Under the pieces are notes generated by a model. The model did no database searches, was not told the origin of the DNA, and saw only the letters and a list, made by a program, of their open reading frames with translations. DNA of 64,000 nucleotides from Vigna angularis (Eukaryota > Streptophyta > Magnoliopsida > Fabales > Fabaceae), in the NCBI RefSeq assembly GCF_016808095.1, contig NC_068972.1:41075029-41139028 (forward strand), given 5' to 3'. The position numbers were made by a program, and so were the translations under genes. Of the stretch, positions 12,625 through 23,439 are shown piece after piece. Numbering within the stretch: the stretch's first letter is position 1; each line of letters opens with the position of its first letter.

Positions 12625-15473
12625 TTAGGACGGAGTCTCGAACAGATGGGGATACAAATCCTTCATAGCGTCTTCGACTTCCCAAGTAGAGTCGCCCGTC
12701 TTCTTGTCCCAGACGACTTTCACCAATCTGACGGCTTTCTTCTTGTAGTACCTGGTGTCACTGTCTTCAATGCGTACTGGCTGCATCTCTAGCGTACGGT
12801 CTTGACGAAGACGAATATCTTCTAACTCCAACACGTGAGAAGGGTCGGATACGTACTTTCGGAGTTGAGAAACGTGAAAGACTGGATGCAAGTTTGATAA
12901 CTGAGGCGGCAAAGACAACTCGTATGCAACTGGTCCAATCTTCCTCAAGATCTGATAGGGTCCGATGAACTTGGGAGACAACTTTTTGGGTCAAATAGCT
13001 CTTCCAACTCCAGTGGTCGGATGCAATCTAAGGAAAACATGATCTTCTGCATCGAACTCCAAGGGTCTTCTCCTCTTGTCAGCGTAGGATTTCTGTCGAC
13101 TCCTGGACGTCTTCAGCCTCTCTTGAATTAACTTCACCTTCTCAGTCGTCTGCTGAATGAGCTCTGGTCCTGTTAACACCTTTTCCCCTTCCTGAAACCA
13201 ACACAAGGGCGTTCGGCATCTTCTCCCGTACAGAGCCTCGAAAGGAGCCATTCCTATACTGGCTTGAAAACTGTTGTTGTATGTGAACTCTACTAAAGGC
13301 AAGACTTCATCCCAGACGCCCATGTGATCTAGGACACACGTTCTCAATAAGTCTTCAAGCGTGTGAATGGTTCTCTCGGACTGGCCGTCTTCTGGATGTC
13401 TTCTTCCTTCACCCGAATCTGATGGTATCCCGACCGTAAATCAATCTTTGAGAATATAGTCGCGCCATGTAATTGATCTAGCAGGTCATCAATCCGAGGC
13501 AAAGGATACTTGTTTTTGATAGTCAGCTTGTTTAACTGCCTGTAATCAATGCAGAGACGAGAACTGCCATCCTTCTTCTTCACTAAGAGTACTGGCGCTC
13601 CCCAAGGTGATACACTTGGTCTGATAAACTGCTTATCCATTAATTCTTCAATCTGCTCCTTGAGTTCAGCTAACTCTGCTGGCGACATCCGATAGGGCGC
13701 AATAGAGATAGGTCCAGCATTTGATACTAGGTCGATAGTAAATTCCACCTCGCGTGGAGGAGGTAATCCGGGCACTTCGTCAGGAAATACGTCAGGGAAT
13801 TCATCCACGACTGATCGTCCTCCATTCAGTTTACTGGACGATCGCTCATGAGTCAAACCTTCAAGTCGTTCATCCGAATGCGTCATGATTAGAAAACAAC
13901 TAGCACCATCCACGATGTCTTCCTTTAGCTGACCGAGCGTCACCGATAGCTCTACTTCGTACTCGTCCGGAAACACCAATTCCTTAGCACCACAGTCAAT
14001 GAGAATGCGATTGGCAGCCAACCAATCCATTCCTAGGATCACTTCCAAATCCTTTAGGGGTAGGCAGATGAGGTTTACCTTATAGTTACGTCCTTCAACC
14101 TCTATAGGGCATTTAACACATACAGTAGACGTCTTAACCTCACCCGCTGCTGGGGTTGATACTACCAAGTTGAACTGCATCTCGCGTTCGGCTAATCCCA
14201 ATTTCTCAACACACGCCTTCGAAATGAAGGAGTGTGTTGCCCCCGAATCATACAGCACACAAACAGGCATTCCATGTAATAAGCAAGTACTAGTGACGAG
14301 CGTACCTGAACTGGCAGCTTCGGCGCCTGTTATAGCATAAACACGACCAACCGCTTGTGCTCTTCCACCCCGATCCTGTTGCATCCTCCCGGCATTTGGC
14401 GGCCTCATTACTGCACGTCTGCCCATATTACACTCGTGCTCCATGTGACCATTTCTTCTGCAGCGAGTACAGTATTTCGCTCCCTCCAACAGAGGACACG
14501 ACGATCGATAGTGTGGTCCTCCACACCTAAAACATCTGACTGATCCATGCTGTCCAGACTGTCCGGCAACAACCATAGCCTGAGAATTTGATGGTTGTGC
14601 TGGGCGAGCATACGGCAACCTGTTCCTATTCAGATTTGGCCTGGACATGATCGGCCCCCTAGTTGCTTGTTGCTGCTCCTTCAGTCGTTCTGCTTCAGCC
14701 ACATTTTTCTCTAACACTTTTGCTCTCTCAATCATCACAGGAAAGGACTTAATGCAGAGGCTGGATATCAACACCTTAAGGTCACTTCTCAGTCCATTTT
14801 CAAATTTCCTGCACTGCCACACTTCACTGGTGGCAAGGGTATTAAAGCGAACCAGGTGTTTGAACCTGTTGGTGTACTCCGAAACAGACATATTACCTTG
14901 TACCAACTGGAGAAATTCCACCTCTTTGCTGAAGCGAACACTATCCGGGAAATACTCCTCATAAAACTTTTCCTTGAAGACTTTCCAGGAAATAGGGCTG
15001 TGAGATTCTGCTAGTATCATCTTCGCAGTCGTCCACCAATGACTAGCCTCTCCAGTCAATAAATATTCAGTAAATGCCAGTCTTCGATCGTTTGGACAAT
15101 CCTTGGCATCATAGATCTGCTCCATGTCCCGTATCCACTGATCAGCTCCGTCAGGAAGGCATTTCCCATCAAACTTTGCAGGGCGGTGCTGCAAGAAGCC
15201 CTCCAAAGTCCACTCAGCCTGATGAGTAGCATTTGAAGCAGATGCCCCCGGCGTACCCCTAGTAGCTGCAAGAATCTCCATCAGCTGCCTCTGAGTCATT
15301 TCAGAATTGGTGCGAGCAGCTTCAAGATTTTGCGAATTAGCCGCGTTTTGCTGCATCAGAACAACATTCTGCTCTTGTAGCTTCTCGATCACTGATTCCA
15401 ATAGCCTGGTGTTGTTGTTGGGCCCATCATGATCATTGGTCTGTGATGGAGGAGGAGGTAGTCTAGATGCCAT
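12625..15473 (-). pseudogene. Broken gag-pol of element 1
   Basis: From the ATG at 15473 the frame encodes Gag with two zinc knuckles, the protease (DSGA) and the first part of reverse transcriptase (to about [19 protein letters not shown]), almost identical to element 2. At 13387-13390 the sequence jumps across a 1708-bp deletion at a shared GTCT, shifts frame and terminates. The rest is the end of integrase (12991-13347) and the C-terminal chromodomain-like part (12625-12981). These are separated by an in-frame TGA at 12991-12993 where element 2 has CGA, the change expected from deamination of a methylated CpG. The catalytic YIDD-type box, RNase H and the integrase D,D residues are missing. 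Confidence 0.93.
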
Positions 15474-15612
15474 AGGTTCTCTGAGAAACAGAGAAAGAAA
15501 TGAACTTTAGTCCTGTTCAAAGAGTTGAAAATAACTCATTAAACGCAATGTAAGCACACAGCAAAAACACAGTGTACTCATAACCTACAGTGTCCTTTAA
15601 AAGAACAAAACT

Positions 15613-15624
15613 GCTCTGATACCA
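15613..15624 (-). promoter_or_regulatory. Primer binding site (initiator tRNA-Met) of element 1
   Basis: On the minus strand TGGTATCAGAGC is complementary to the 3' end of plant initiator tRNA-Met, four bases after the end of the 5' LTR. This is the usual primer site of Tekay and many other plant Ty3 and Ty1 elements. Confidence 0.9.
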
Positions 15625-15628
15625 CTAA

Positions 15629-18531
15629 TGTGACATCCCAAAAATACAGTCATAACTATAAATTCAGAAAGTCACATTTAATAATAATTCAGTACAGTTT
15701 TTCACTAAAAACAAAAGCCAAGCCGTACACCTTACAACACGAATCACAATCTGAAGTCGAACGCACAAATAAAAACCTGACCGAACGGTTTACAGAAAAC
15801 ATTTACCGAACGGTCCAAAATCAACTGAAGCGAAAACAAAGGATGGTCGGACGACCACTCAATTCAACAATCACACTACTGGCCGAGCGGTCTCACTGTT
15901 CGGTCTTTACTTCAACATTAATCAGGTTCTCTTCATTCAGCATTTCTTCCAAACGCTCGTCTCCCTCTGCTCACATCCACACGGATGATCATCGCAATGA
16001 CAAGACGGACGTACAAGGACAATTGACAACACAAGGAAAACGAAAGGGTAAGCTTACGTAATTTAACTCATGCATCAACATACAATTTCAGGTAAACAAT
16101 TCAACATACATGCATATCTCAACATACACATTCATTTCATAACAACCGACTCCAACATACTCACTAAATAAAACTCAACACGACTGACTGTCCGGACTGT
16201 ATGAACTCTGTGTAGCTTCGGTGTTCGTGCACCCGGGTGATGTAGTAACTGGAACTCTCATCAGCTGCCACCCGAGGTTAATCCTATCTGTCCAATAATC
16301 ATCAGGACTAGGACCTCCTGCCGTTCCCACACATGACATACCCCCTCTACGTGAGGACGAGTACTCACGGAACATCAGGATGAACTACCGGATAAGCTTA
16401 CCACATTCATACTTTACAAATCTCAATAATCAATTCTTGAGTCGCTCCTCCTTGGAACGCTCTTTCAAAAGTCACAACATTTCCATTCATCTCTCCATCA
16501 TTCACTATTTGTCATTTTACTATTCATCATTTACTGTTCATAATACATTCATACTTTCATTTCATCTCACACACTGTTCATCAATCACCATATATCATTC
16601 CATCATTTCTTTCATTATTTGTAAGTGAAACCACCAAAACTGAACGTTCTGCCCCCAAGGACCAAGGACGAACGCCGCAAGTGAGACCAAAAGACGTTCG
16701 TTCAAATCAAAGGACGAACGGCAGAGTTTACTGTTAAGTTCTGAGTAAGGTACTGTTCATTGGACGAACGCTATTTCACAGAAAAAGAGTACGAGCGCTC
16801 AAAATAAAACTGAGCGTCATTCAGGACGAACGCTCACATAGACAGAGCATCATTTTGAGCGAGCGCTCAGTATAAGACCGAGCCCCATTTTAGAACGAAC
16901 GCTTAGTTCAAAACCGAGCATCATTAGGACGAACGCTCAGTGTGAGACCGAGCCCCAATTTGAGCGAGCGTTCGGTATAAGACCGAACACCATTTTGAGC
17001 GAGCACTCATTATGAACGAACACTAAACAGAACGAACGTTCAGTATAAGATTAAATACCAATTAGGACGGACGTTCAGTATAGAACCGAACGCACTTTAG
17101 GACGAACGCTGGTGTGAGACCGAACGTTAATAACCTTAAAATAATAGACTTTGATTTCGAAGAAGTACGAACGGTAAAACACACTATTACATATGTGCAT
17201 ACAACAGAAGGGATTTTATCAAAGAATACCAAACACAGTGCTTGGCCGAACGCTCAAGAATAGCCTTTAGATACGAGGATGCTCGTCCTCAACAAGGGAT
17301 CCTTCCAAATGAACGAATCCCACTTCTACTACTTTATCAGGAAAACCGAACGGTCAAGGACCGTTCAGCAACGAACGTATATGTTCATAGGGAAAGTTTC
17401 TTAGTCAATTTCTTTTGTATTCCAGTTCATCTTTTGTCATTCATACTCATAGATTTCACACGTTCATATCAACATCAACTTCCACATTTTATACAATCCA
17501 TGTCATGTAAATTCATACATCTCATTTCACCGAGAAAACGAACGTTCATGCAGTTCAATAAATCAAATATCATGCATTATACACATACCATCAAATAACG
17601 AACGTTCACATAGCCAATCATAGAAGCATCCAACAGTAAAATGACGAAAGTTTACACATAACATACATCAAAAACAGTTAAATTAAGTAAGCTTCCCTTA
17701 CCCGGAAATGAACGAACGTTCACAGGCGCACACAGACGCTCTCTACTCAAATCCTTATCACCAACGCTCGTTAATCCACTTATCTGAACGAACGCTCAGA
17801 AACCCACCTATATTAGGTCATATACTGTTAGGACGAACGTTCAGAATATTTAAGAACGAACGCTCAACATGTAACTTAAGGACGAACGCTCGACAACACT
17901 GTTTGGACGAGCGCTCGTTACTAAGACGAACGAACGTTCAGAAACGAACGCTCGACAGAGAAAAAGAGACGAGCGCTCAAAACAACGTGGACGAACGTTC
18001 AATTTGTCAAGTTTTGGACGAACGTCCAATTTGAAACCAAATTGGACGAACGCGATTCTGCAGATTCTGCAGAATCGCAGGTTTTCCAGAAAACCAGAAA
18101 ACCTCCATTTTTAACTCTAAAGCTTTTAGATTTCTACAAAAACAGTAAGATTAACTAATCAAAACGAAAAATCTAGCACCCCTTACCTCTTGAAGACTTC
18201 CTTTGTGAATTCTTTGAGTCTAACTCTTCCAAAACTTGCAGCTCCAAGCAATTCTACCAAGCTTTGAACTTCTCCTTCTCTCACAAAAATGGCAGCAAGG
18301 TAGCAAGGATTCTTCCCCTTCCAGTGCAGAAACTCTCCCACTGCAGAACCCTTCAACTCCTTTTATCTTCCAAGCTTGCATGGTGCCAAAACAAGAGAGA
18401 AGTCACGGACTTCTTTGTTCCCCACTTCCAAATAAAACCAAGTCCCGTGACTTCCTAATTGCTTCCCCCACCCCTTCTAAAATAATATTAAAATAAAAAC
18501 ATAACATAAAATAAAATACTAGGTCCTTACA
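15629..18531 (-). repeat. 5' LTR of element 1
   Basis: 2903 bp, the partner of 9687-12589 with only three differences seen by eye. In element sense it carries the promoter for the minus-strand transcript. The octamer array is at about 16632-18057. Confidence 0.93.
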
Positions 18532-18536
18532 ATTTT

Positions 18537-20022
18537 ACTTCATGTTCTAATCAAAATATAATATAGCTTTTACGTTTGATTCAAAACGTATATTTGAAAA
18601 AAATATCAACAGTACAGCAAACATCTTATATTTAACTTGGATTAAATGCAATTTAGTTCAATTTTTGGTTTTAGTGTGTTTAAACTATTCTCTTTTCTTT
18701 TGTTCATTACTCAAGCTCCAAAATTGCGTTTTTAAAAATTACATTCATCCTGAAGAAGTTGTCGTAATTGGATTTGGGTAATGGATATATTTTAACTTGA
18801 ATTTACACATTGTTATGTACTTATAAAGTGTAGGTTTATAACTTAATTATCTAAAAAATTGAATAAATTAACAAAGATTTATCTCTTTTTTTTTACTAGT
18901 GTAGAAAATAGTTTTGACATCAATAATATGTGACATTTTGTTTCGGTTGTAGAACTGAAGCATATTTAGACGAAGTAAAAGAGTAGCCTTTTAGCTTAGG
19001 TTATAAATTGAAGAAAAAACTACTAATCAATTTGTAGTTAAGCGATAACGATAATAGAATGCTCGCGAAGTGGGCTTCAACAGTAGTAATAATTGAGGTC
19101 TTTCAAAGAAAGACAAGTATACAAAAAAGATAAAGAAGGCGACCATAAACAATGGAGATCTCTTCATCGTCACGATGTAAAATAGACAAAGGAAGAAGAA
19201 GTTGTTATAGGGTGGATGCAATGATGTTCACAAAAAAAAGTTATAGCGAAATGGAGAAATAAACTCCAAGGTGAAACTTGAACGATAATTAACCCTAGTA
19301 ATTGGGTCTCTATTATTATAAAATTTGAAGCATAAACCATAATATGCCTTAATTCCACTAAAAATTGAAACTTAAACCTCTAGACAATTTTGAAATTTTA
19401 TTCAACCTTTCAATCTCGGTTTTGTAACAATTGAAGCAGAACATATGTATGGTTTCAATTTTACAAAAAACAAAAACCTATAACTTTGTACCATGGTAAA
19501 ATAATAAAAAAAATAACAACAATTTTAAAATTTCACACACTTATAAATCTCGGTTGTAAAAGAATCGAAAATTATTAGTTCACAAAATTTTTAAAATTTT
19601 TTAAAATTGTTACTTTATCTTTATATGTTTCATTCGCTTCAAATTTGAAATATATTATAGGATTTTAAAAATCAAAATTGCAATAATATTTCAAGCTTAA
19701 GTTTTAGTTTATTTCTAAATTGACTTTATTTAATTACTCTTTAGAATCTTATATAGGTTTAAACATCTTTAATCACACATATTTCATTTATATTCTAATA
19801 TATGATTACTTCTAGGAATGTTATTCTTAAAAAACTGATTAGAGAGTTGAAAAAAAAATAATGTGTAGGACCATTAGGTGTTCTGTATCTTCTTAATTTT
19901 CCTTTGGTTTATTAATGATTTTTGAATGAACTTTCATAGAAGACACTATGGATTTTAATGACATGAATTGAATTTAAAAATTGAATTGATTACATAGAGA
20001 TAGAGAAGGTGTGACCGTTAAC
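18537..20022. other. Intergenic DNA with a possible CACTA-like remnant
   Basis: After the TSD of element 1 the DNA is AT-rich. From about 18893 (ACTAGTGTAGAAAAT) to about 19600 there are recurring words such as TTCGGTTGTAGAACTGAAGC, CTCGGTTTTGTAACAATTGA and CTCGGTTGTAAAAGAAT. They resemble the subterminal repeats of a CACTA-type DNA transposon, but no matching second end or 3-bp TSD was found. The open frames at 19027-19221 and 19170-19358 are not convincing genes. Confidence 0.3.
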
Positions 20023-20066
20023 CTGAATTAATTATTTTTTTATGCTGAATTAATTATTTTTTTATG
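20023..20066. repeat. 22-bp tandem duplication
   Basis: CTGAATTAATTATTTTTTTATG occurs twice in direct succession, just before the family-2 LTR fragment. Confidence 0.8.
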
Positions 20067-20080
20067 CTTAACTTAGTAAG

Positions 20081-20512
20081 TGTAACATCCCGATTATATA
20101 ATAACCAATATTATATAATAAAGACGTTAACATCCAAATATAGAGATCAGTCGGAGTATGACGTGTAATTAAACGTGAAATTACAGTCATCTAGAAATAA
20201 AAGAAACTGAAAATTTAAACTTGAACAGTTGAAAGGATTCTCAGGAAATACTTAAGAAGACTACTCCGCAACATCAGTGACCTCCAGCTCTTGCTCCAAG
20301 GGGATCTCCTCGACAATATCAGCTCTCATCCAAGTGGATGATCATCGCCAACAAAACATACCCAAACGGCACACAACACAAAAACAATGCAAGGGTGAGC
20401 TAGATATAGAAAGCATGTTATACATATATCACAGTTAATTCATGTCATCCTACATAGATACATATAAAGGAATAATTAAAAAATGCTCGTTAAACCATAA
20501 CCCACACATCTT
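20081..20512 (-). mobile_element. Family-2 Tekay LTR, truncated fragment
   Basis: It starts with an intact terminus (TGTAACATCCCGA) and matches the LTRs at 25342 and 54106 through the GATGATCATCGCCAA and AAGGGTGAGCTAGATATA blocks. Homology stops at about CCACACATCTT (20512), so some 2 kb of LTR is missing. Compared with the 25342 copy it also lacks a short segment around AACACTACAAGTGTT. The bases flanking it on the left (GTAAG) do not match those after 27856 (AGAGT), so no TSD links it to the right-hand family-2 LTR. Confidence 0.75.
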
Positions 20513-20802
20513 AATGGTACTGAACGTGTGACGTGGATGCATTTATGAGAGTAACCAGGTGACTCAACAGTGCATTTAATGAGGCGTGACATTTCTGTTC
20601 TCTATTCATCACATCAAAATATTATTAATAGTGTTATATAATAATAATTTAATCTCAATAAACATTAATATAATAATCACACAATTAAAATTATGCAGTA
20701 AAAAGAAAAAAACACAGTAGAATAAGAATAATTTCTCTCTTCCACCACTGAAACCATAAAAACTGAAAATAGAATAGATCAAATATCTTCTGCTTCTCCA
20801 AG
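20513..20802. other. Unassigned sequence between LTR fragment and gene copy A
   Basis: It contains ACGTGGATGCATTTATGAGAG-like and GGCGTGACATTTCTGTTC-like pieces, then AT-rich DNA with the non-coding open frame 20609-20821. It is not found elsewhere in the window and I do not recognise it. Confidence 0.4.
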
Positions 20803-21016
20803 TAAACTCATGAAAGTTCAAATTTTATCCCCAAATTTGGAAATATTACGAAGTTGCATTGACCAAAAACTAATAATATGAAAATTCAAGATACAGGACT
20901 GGCAACCTAAAGGTCCGCATACAGGTACAAATGTCAGTTTGCTACCTGACGTCTAGGTTAGCATGAAAGTAAAATTAATGGCAAGTCAAAATTGTATTCA
21001 TATCAAAGGTAATTAC

Positions 21017-22826
21017 CTCACAGCTAAGGTAGATTGAAGTTTGTGAGAAGCAAGTTTCTTTATTGTATTTGGAACGCCCACAGTGGAGATGGTTATCATT
21101 CTTTGCCCAATTTTCACATCCTAAAAGAAACACAGTAAAGCATATATACATTTTTACAACTTCAAATTTCAAGTAAGCCTTCAGAAGGAAATAATGTCAC
21201 ATATTTATTCACCTTATTCAAGCAACGTTGTGCTTCAAGTACTGCCGTCAGATTTAACGTTGGTTCACCCATTCCCATAAACACTACATTTGACACCCTA
21301 TGCTTGAAGAACTCCTCAATGGCCAAGACCTGTTCACATAAGATGAATTTTATCCCTGTCTTGCAGAAAACCAGGTCAAGCTTGTTTCAGAACATTAACA
21401 ATCCTAAATCAAAGCCTCTTATCTTTACTTTATACATTCTTTTTACTTTCTCTTTTATAATTTCTTTAAATTAATCACAGAGGCACTATCTCATCAACCC
21501 TGCTATAAACTAACATCAAACTGCTTTGATGGACAAACATGGATGGATATGACACAAACCTGGATGGATATGACACAAACCTGTTCGACGATTTCATGTC
21601 TCTGAAGATTCCTTGAAAACCCCCCTTTTCCAGTGGCACAAAAGGAGCAGCGTAAAGGGCAACCAACCTAATATCCAAACAACAGATGGCATTAACAACA
21701 AAATGGAAACATCAGCACTTAATTATCACAAGAACAAAAATTAGTTTCCAGATCAAATACTCCAGGAAAGAGGTAAAACATCAGCTAGTTATTTAAATAT
21801 TTAGAAACCAGTGAAGCACCTGTGATGAGACATATGCCGTGAGGCGACTCAAACCTTGATCATCCATAACTGGAATGCCAACAGTTTCAATCAATCTATT
21901 GTCCTCCAACTTTAACAATAACTGCAAAATCAAACGCCAAGCCAACCCTAAAAGTGTAAGAAGCCAAGGATACCCCCAAAATCAAATTCCTCAAAGAGCA
22001 AGTCAACATCCTACTTTTTGCAAGTACCAAGTATATCATCAAAAGAAAAAAAAAATCATTGCCAAAATAATTCAGAACTCGTCCACAAAAATCAACATTG
22101 CATCATCAATTGAACATCTTGAAACATAAAACGGCCAATTAAACAAGAAACCATCAAAATATATAAAAACGAAACCACAACCGCAATTTAAAACTTTGTG
22201 TTGAATTATGATTACACTCCTCACCTTAACAGTTCCATCAGCTGCAGTTACAGTTTCGAAAATAGGAGACCGCCCCACCTTCCATCCAGCTTCTTCAAGA
22301 TTATTCCTAAAACCCTGAGGCACTGCTATGTAAGAAAACCATAACACAACCATAATTAAATAAAACATAAAAAGAGACAAAAGGGAATGAATAAAAAAGA
22401 GTAGAAAAATAATAATAAACCCACACTGATAGAAATCCTTAATTTCTCTAAACTTCCTCTGGTATAAGAAATGATAAAGTTGCTTGCCCCTGTAGGTTTC
22501 CTGAAAATATCGAGCCAAAAAACGAGAAATTAATTTTTTTTTCATTTATGTTTTGGTCCAATTAAATTGGAAAAAGATGATAAATTTACCTGACCGCAGT
22601 TAAGGGCAAGCTGTTCCAGCTCCTTCTCTGACTAACCAAGGAGAACCTGAGACGGGGATTTGACACGTGGGGACATGGATGCACGCACAGCGGACGAGAA
22701 ATAAGGTTGCATCTGCGTGCGAGACGGAGGTCGCACCGTACGTGCGAGTGGCATGGAGCAGTTCTGAATCAGCGCCAGCATTGGATTGGAGGGTAGTTCA
22801 CTCTTGGCTTTGGCATGAGATGACAA
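21017..22826 (-). pseudogene. RlmN-like radical-SAM rRNA/tRNA methyltransferase, partial copy A
   Basis: Exons read on the minus strand: 1, 22590-22826; 2, about 22427-22500; 3, about 22225-22325; 4, 21820-21921; 5, 21581-21667; 6, 21213-21329; 7, 21017-21120. Exon 5 encodes [19 protein letters not shown] with the CX3CX2C motif that binds the 4Fe-4S cluster. Exon 6 encodes [14 protein letters not shown], the conserved GMGEP SAM-binding region. The family (bacterial RlmN/Cfr and plant organelle homologues) methylates an adenine C2 in rRNA and tRNA. Exon 1 has an in-frame TAG where the family has a hydrophobic residue (LG*SEKELEQLA). Exons 8-10, present at copy B, are absent. Exons 2 and 3 appear out of phase by one base in my reading. 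It is therefore a partial pseudogene. Confidence 0.82.
21540..21581 (-). repeat. 21-bp tandem duplication that copies a splice donor
   Basis: TGGATGGATATGACACAAACC occurs twice in copy A and once in copy B (ending at 44889). On the minus strand both units present CAG|GTTTGTGTC, so the exon 5 donor at 21581 has an exact second copy 21 bases downstream. Its use would add seven codons without a stop. Confidence 0.85.
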
Positions 22827-23298
22827 GAAGATAATGAAAACTCACAAAATGAACAAGAAAAAAACTGCTGCTTAAATCCTTAAACCTTAAATCCTTACTT
22901 TGTACATTTTTTAAAAATAATAATTAAAATTACAACGATAAATCAAACACAAAACAAAAACCTTTTCCAACCATTCTTTTGGAATATGTTTTCGGAATGC
23001 TTATTTTTTCAGTCTTTGGTTGCTTGTAAAAAAAAAAGTTCTTCAAAAAAGAGATCTTGTAGAGTTACTTTGAATTTTGGAGTTATATATAATTTTTTTT
23101 AATTTTAGTTCGATTTATGTGATTGATTGATATATAATATTTATTGAAATTACAATAGGGTAATGTGTGAGAATAAGAAGAATAAAAATTTGAATTTTGT
23201 TAAAATTTTAAGGCTTTGTTTGGTATGGGAGTAGAGAGAGTTTTAAGGCTTTGTTTGGTATGGGAATAAAAAGGTAAAAAGAATTATTTTTACAATAA

Positions 23299-23329
<31 letters not shown>

Positions 23330-23439
23330 ATGAATTATAAATTGTCTTTTATTTAGAGTGAGTTTTATATAAAAAGGAAAATAATTATATTAAGTGCATG
23401 ATAAATTAATTTAATATTTTTAGCTTATTTTTTTAAGAC

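Larger units (their letters stand above)
9687..18531 (-). mobile_element. Element 1: Tekay-type Ty3/gypsy LTR retrotransposon, internally deleted
   Basis: Complete insertion of 8845 bp flanked by the perfect 5-bp TSD ATTTT (9682-9686 and 18532-18536). The two LTRs are 2903 bp each; by eye they differ at 9885/15827, 11338/17280 and 12274/18216, so insertion was recent. The coding strand is minus: the functional 5' LTR is on the right, the primer binding site is at 15613-15624 and the polypurine tract at 12590-12599. The 3039-bp interior lacks 1708 bp present in element 2 (its bases 31687-33394), removing the end of reverse transcriptase, RNase H and most of integrase. The element therefore cannot move without help. 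Confidence 0.95.
20803..23439. repeat. Duplicated host segment, copy A
   Basis: This 2.6 kb is almost identical to copy B, which is now split into 44132-44931, 47769-48669 and 53164-53538. Homology begins at TAAACTCATGAAAGTTC (20803 and 44132) and ends at TTTAAGAC (23439 and 53538). It runs from an intron of the RlmN-like gene through exons 7 to 1 and several hundred bases of upstream DNA. Copy A lacks the two insertions and the exon 3-4 deletion of copy B. It carries its own 21-bp tandem duplication and rearranged sequence near 23230-23290. Sequence on both sides comes from truncated family-2 retroelement DNA (with 290 unassigned bases on the left). Confidence 0.9.

Noticed and set aside
22072..22545. 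157-residue minus-strand frame as a separate gene
   Set aside because: It is a read-through of exon 2, introns and exon 3 of the RlmN-like pseudogene, with splice sites at the expected places.
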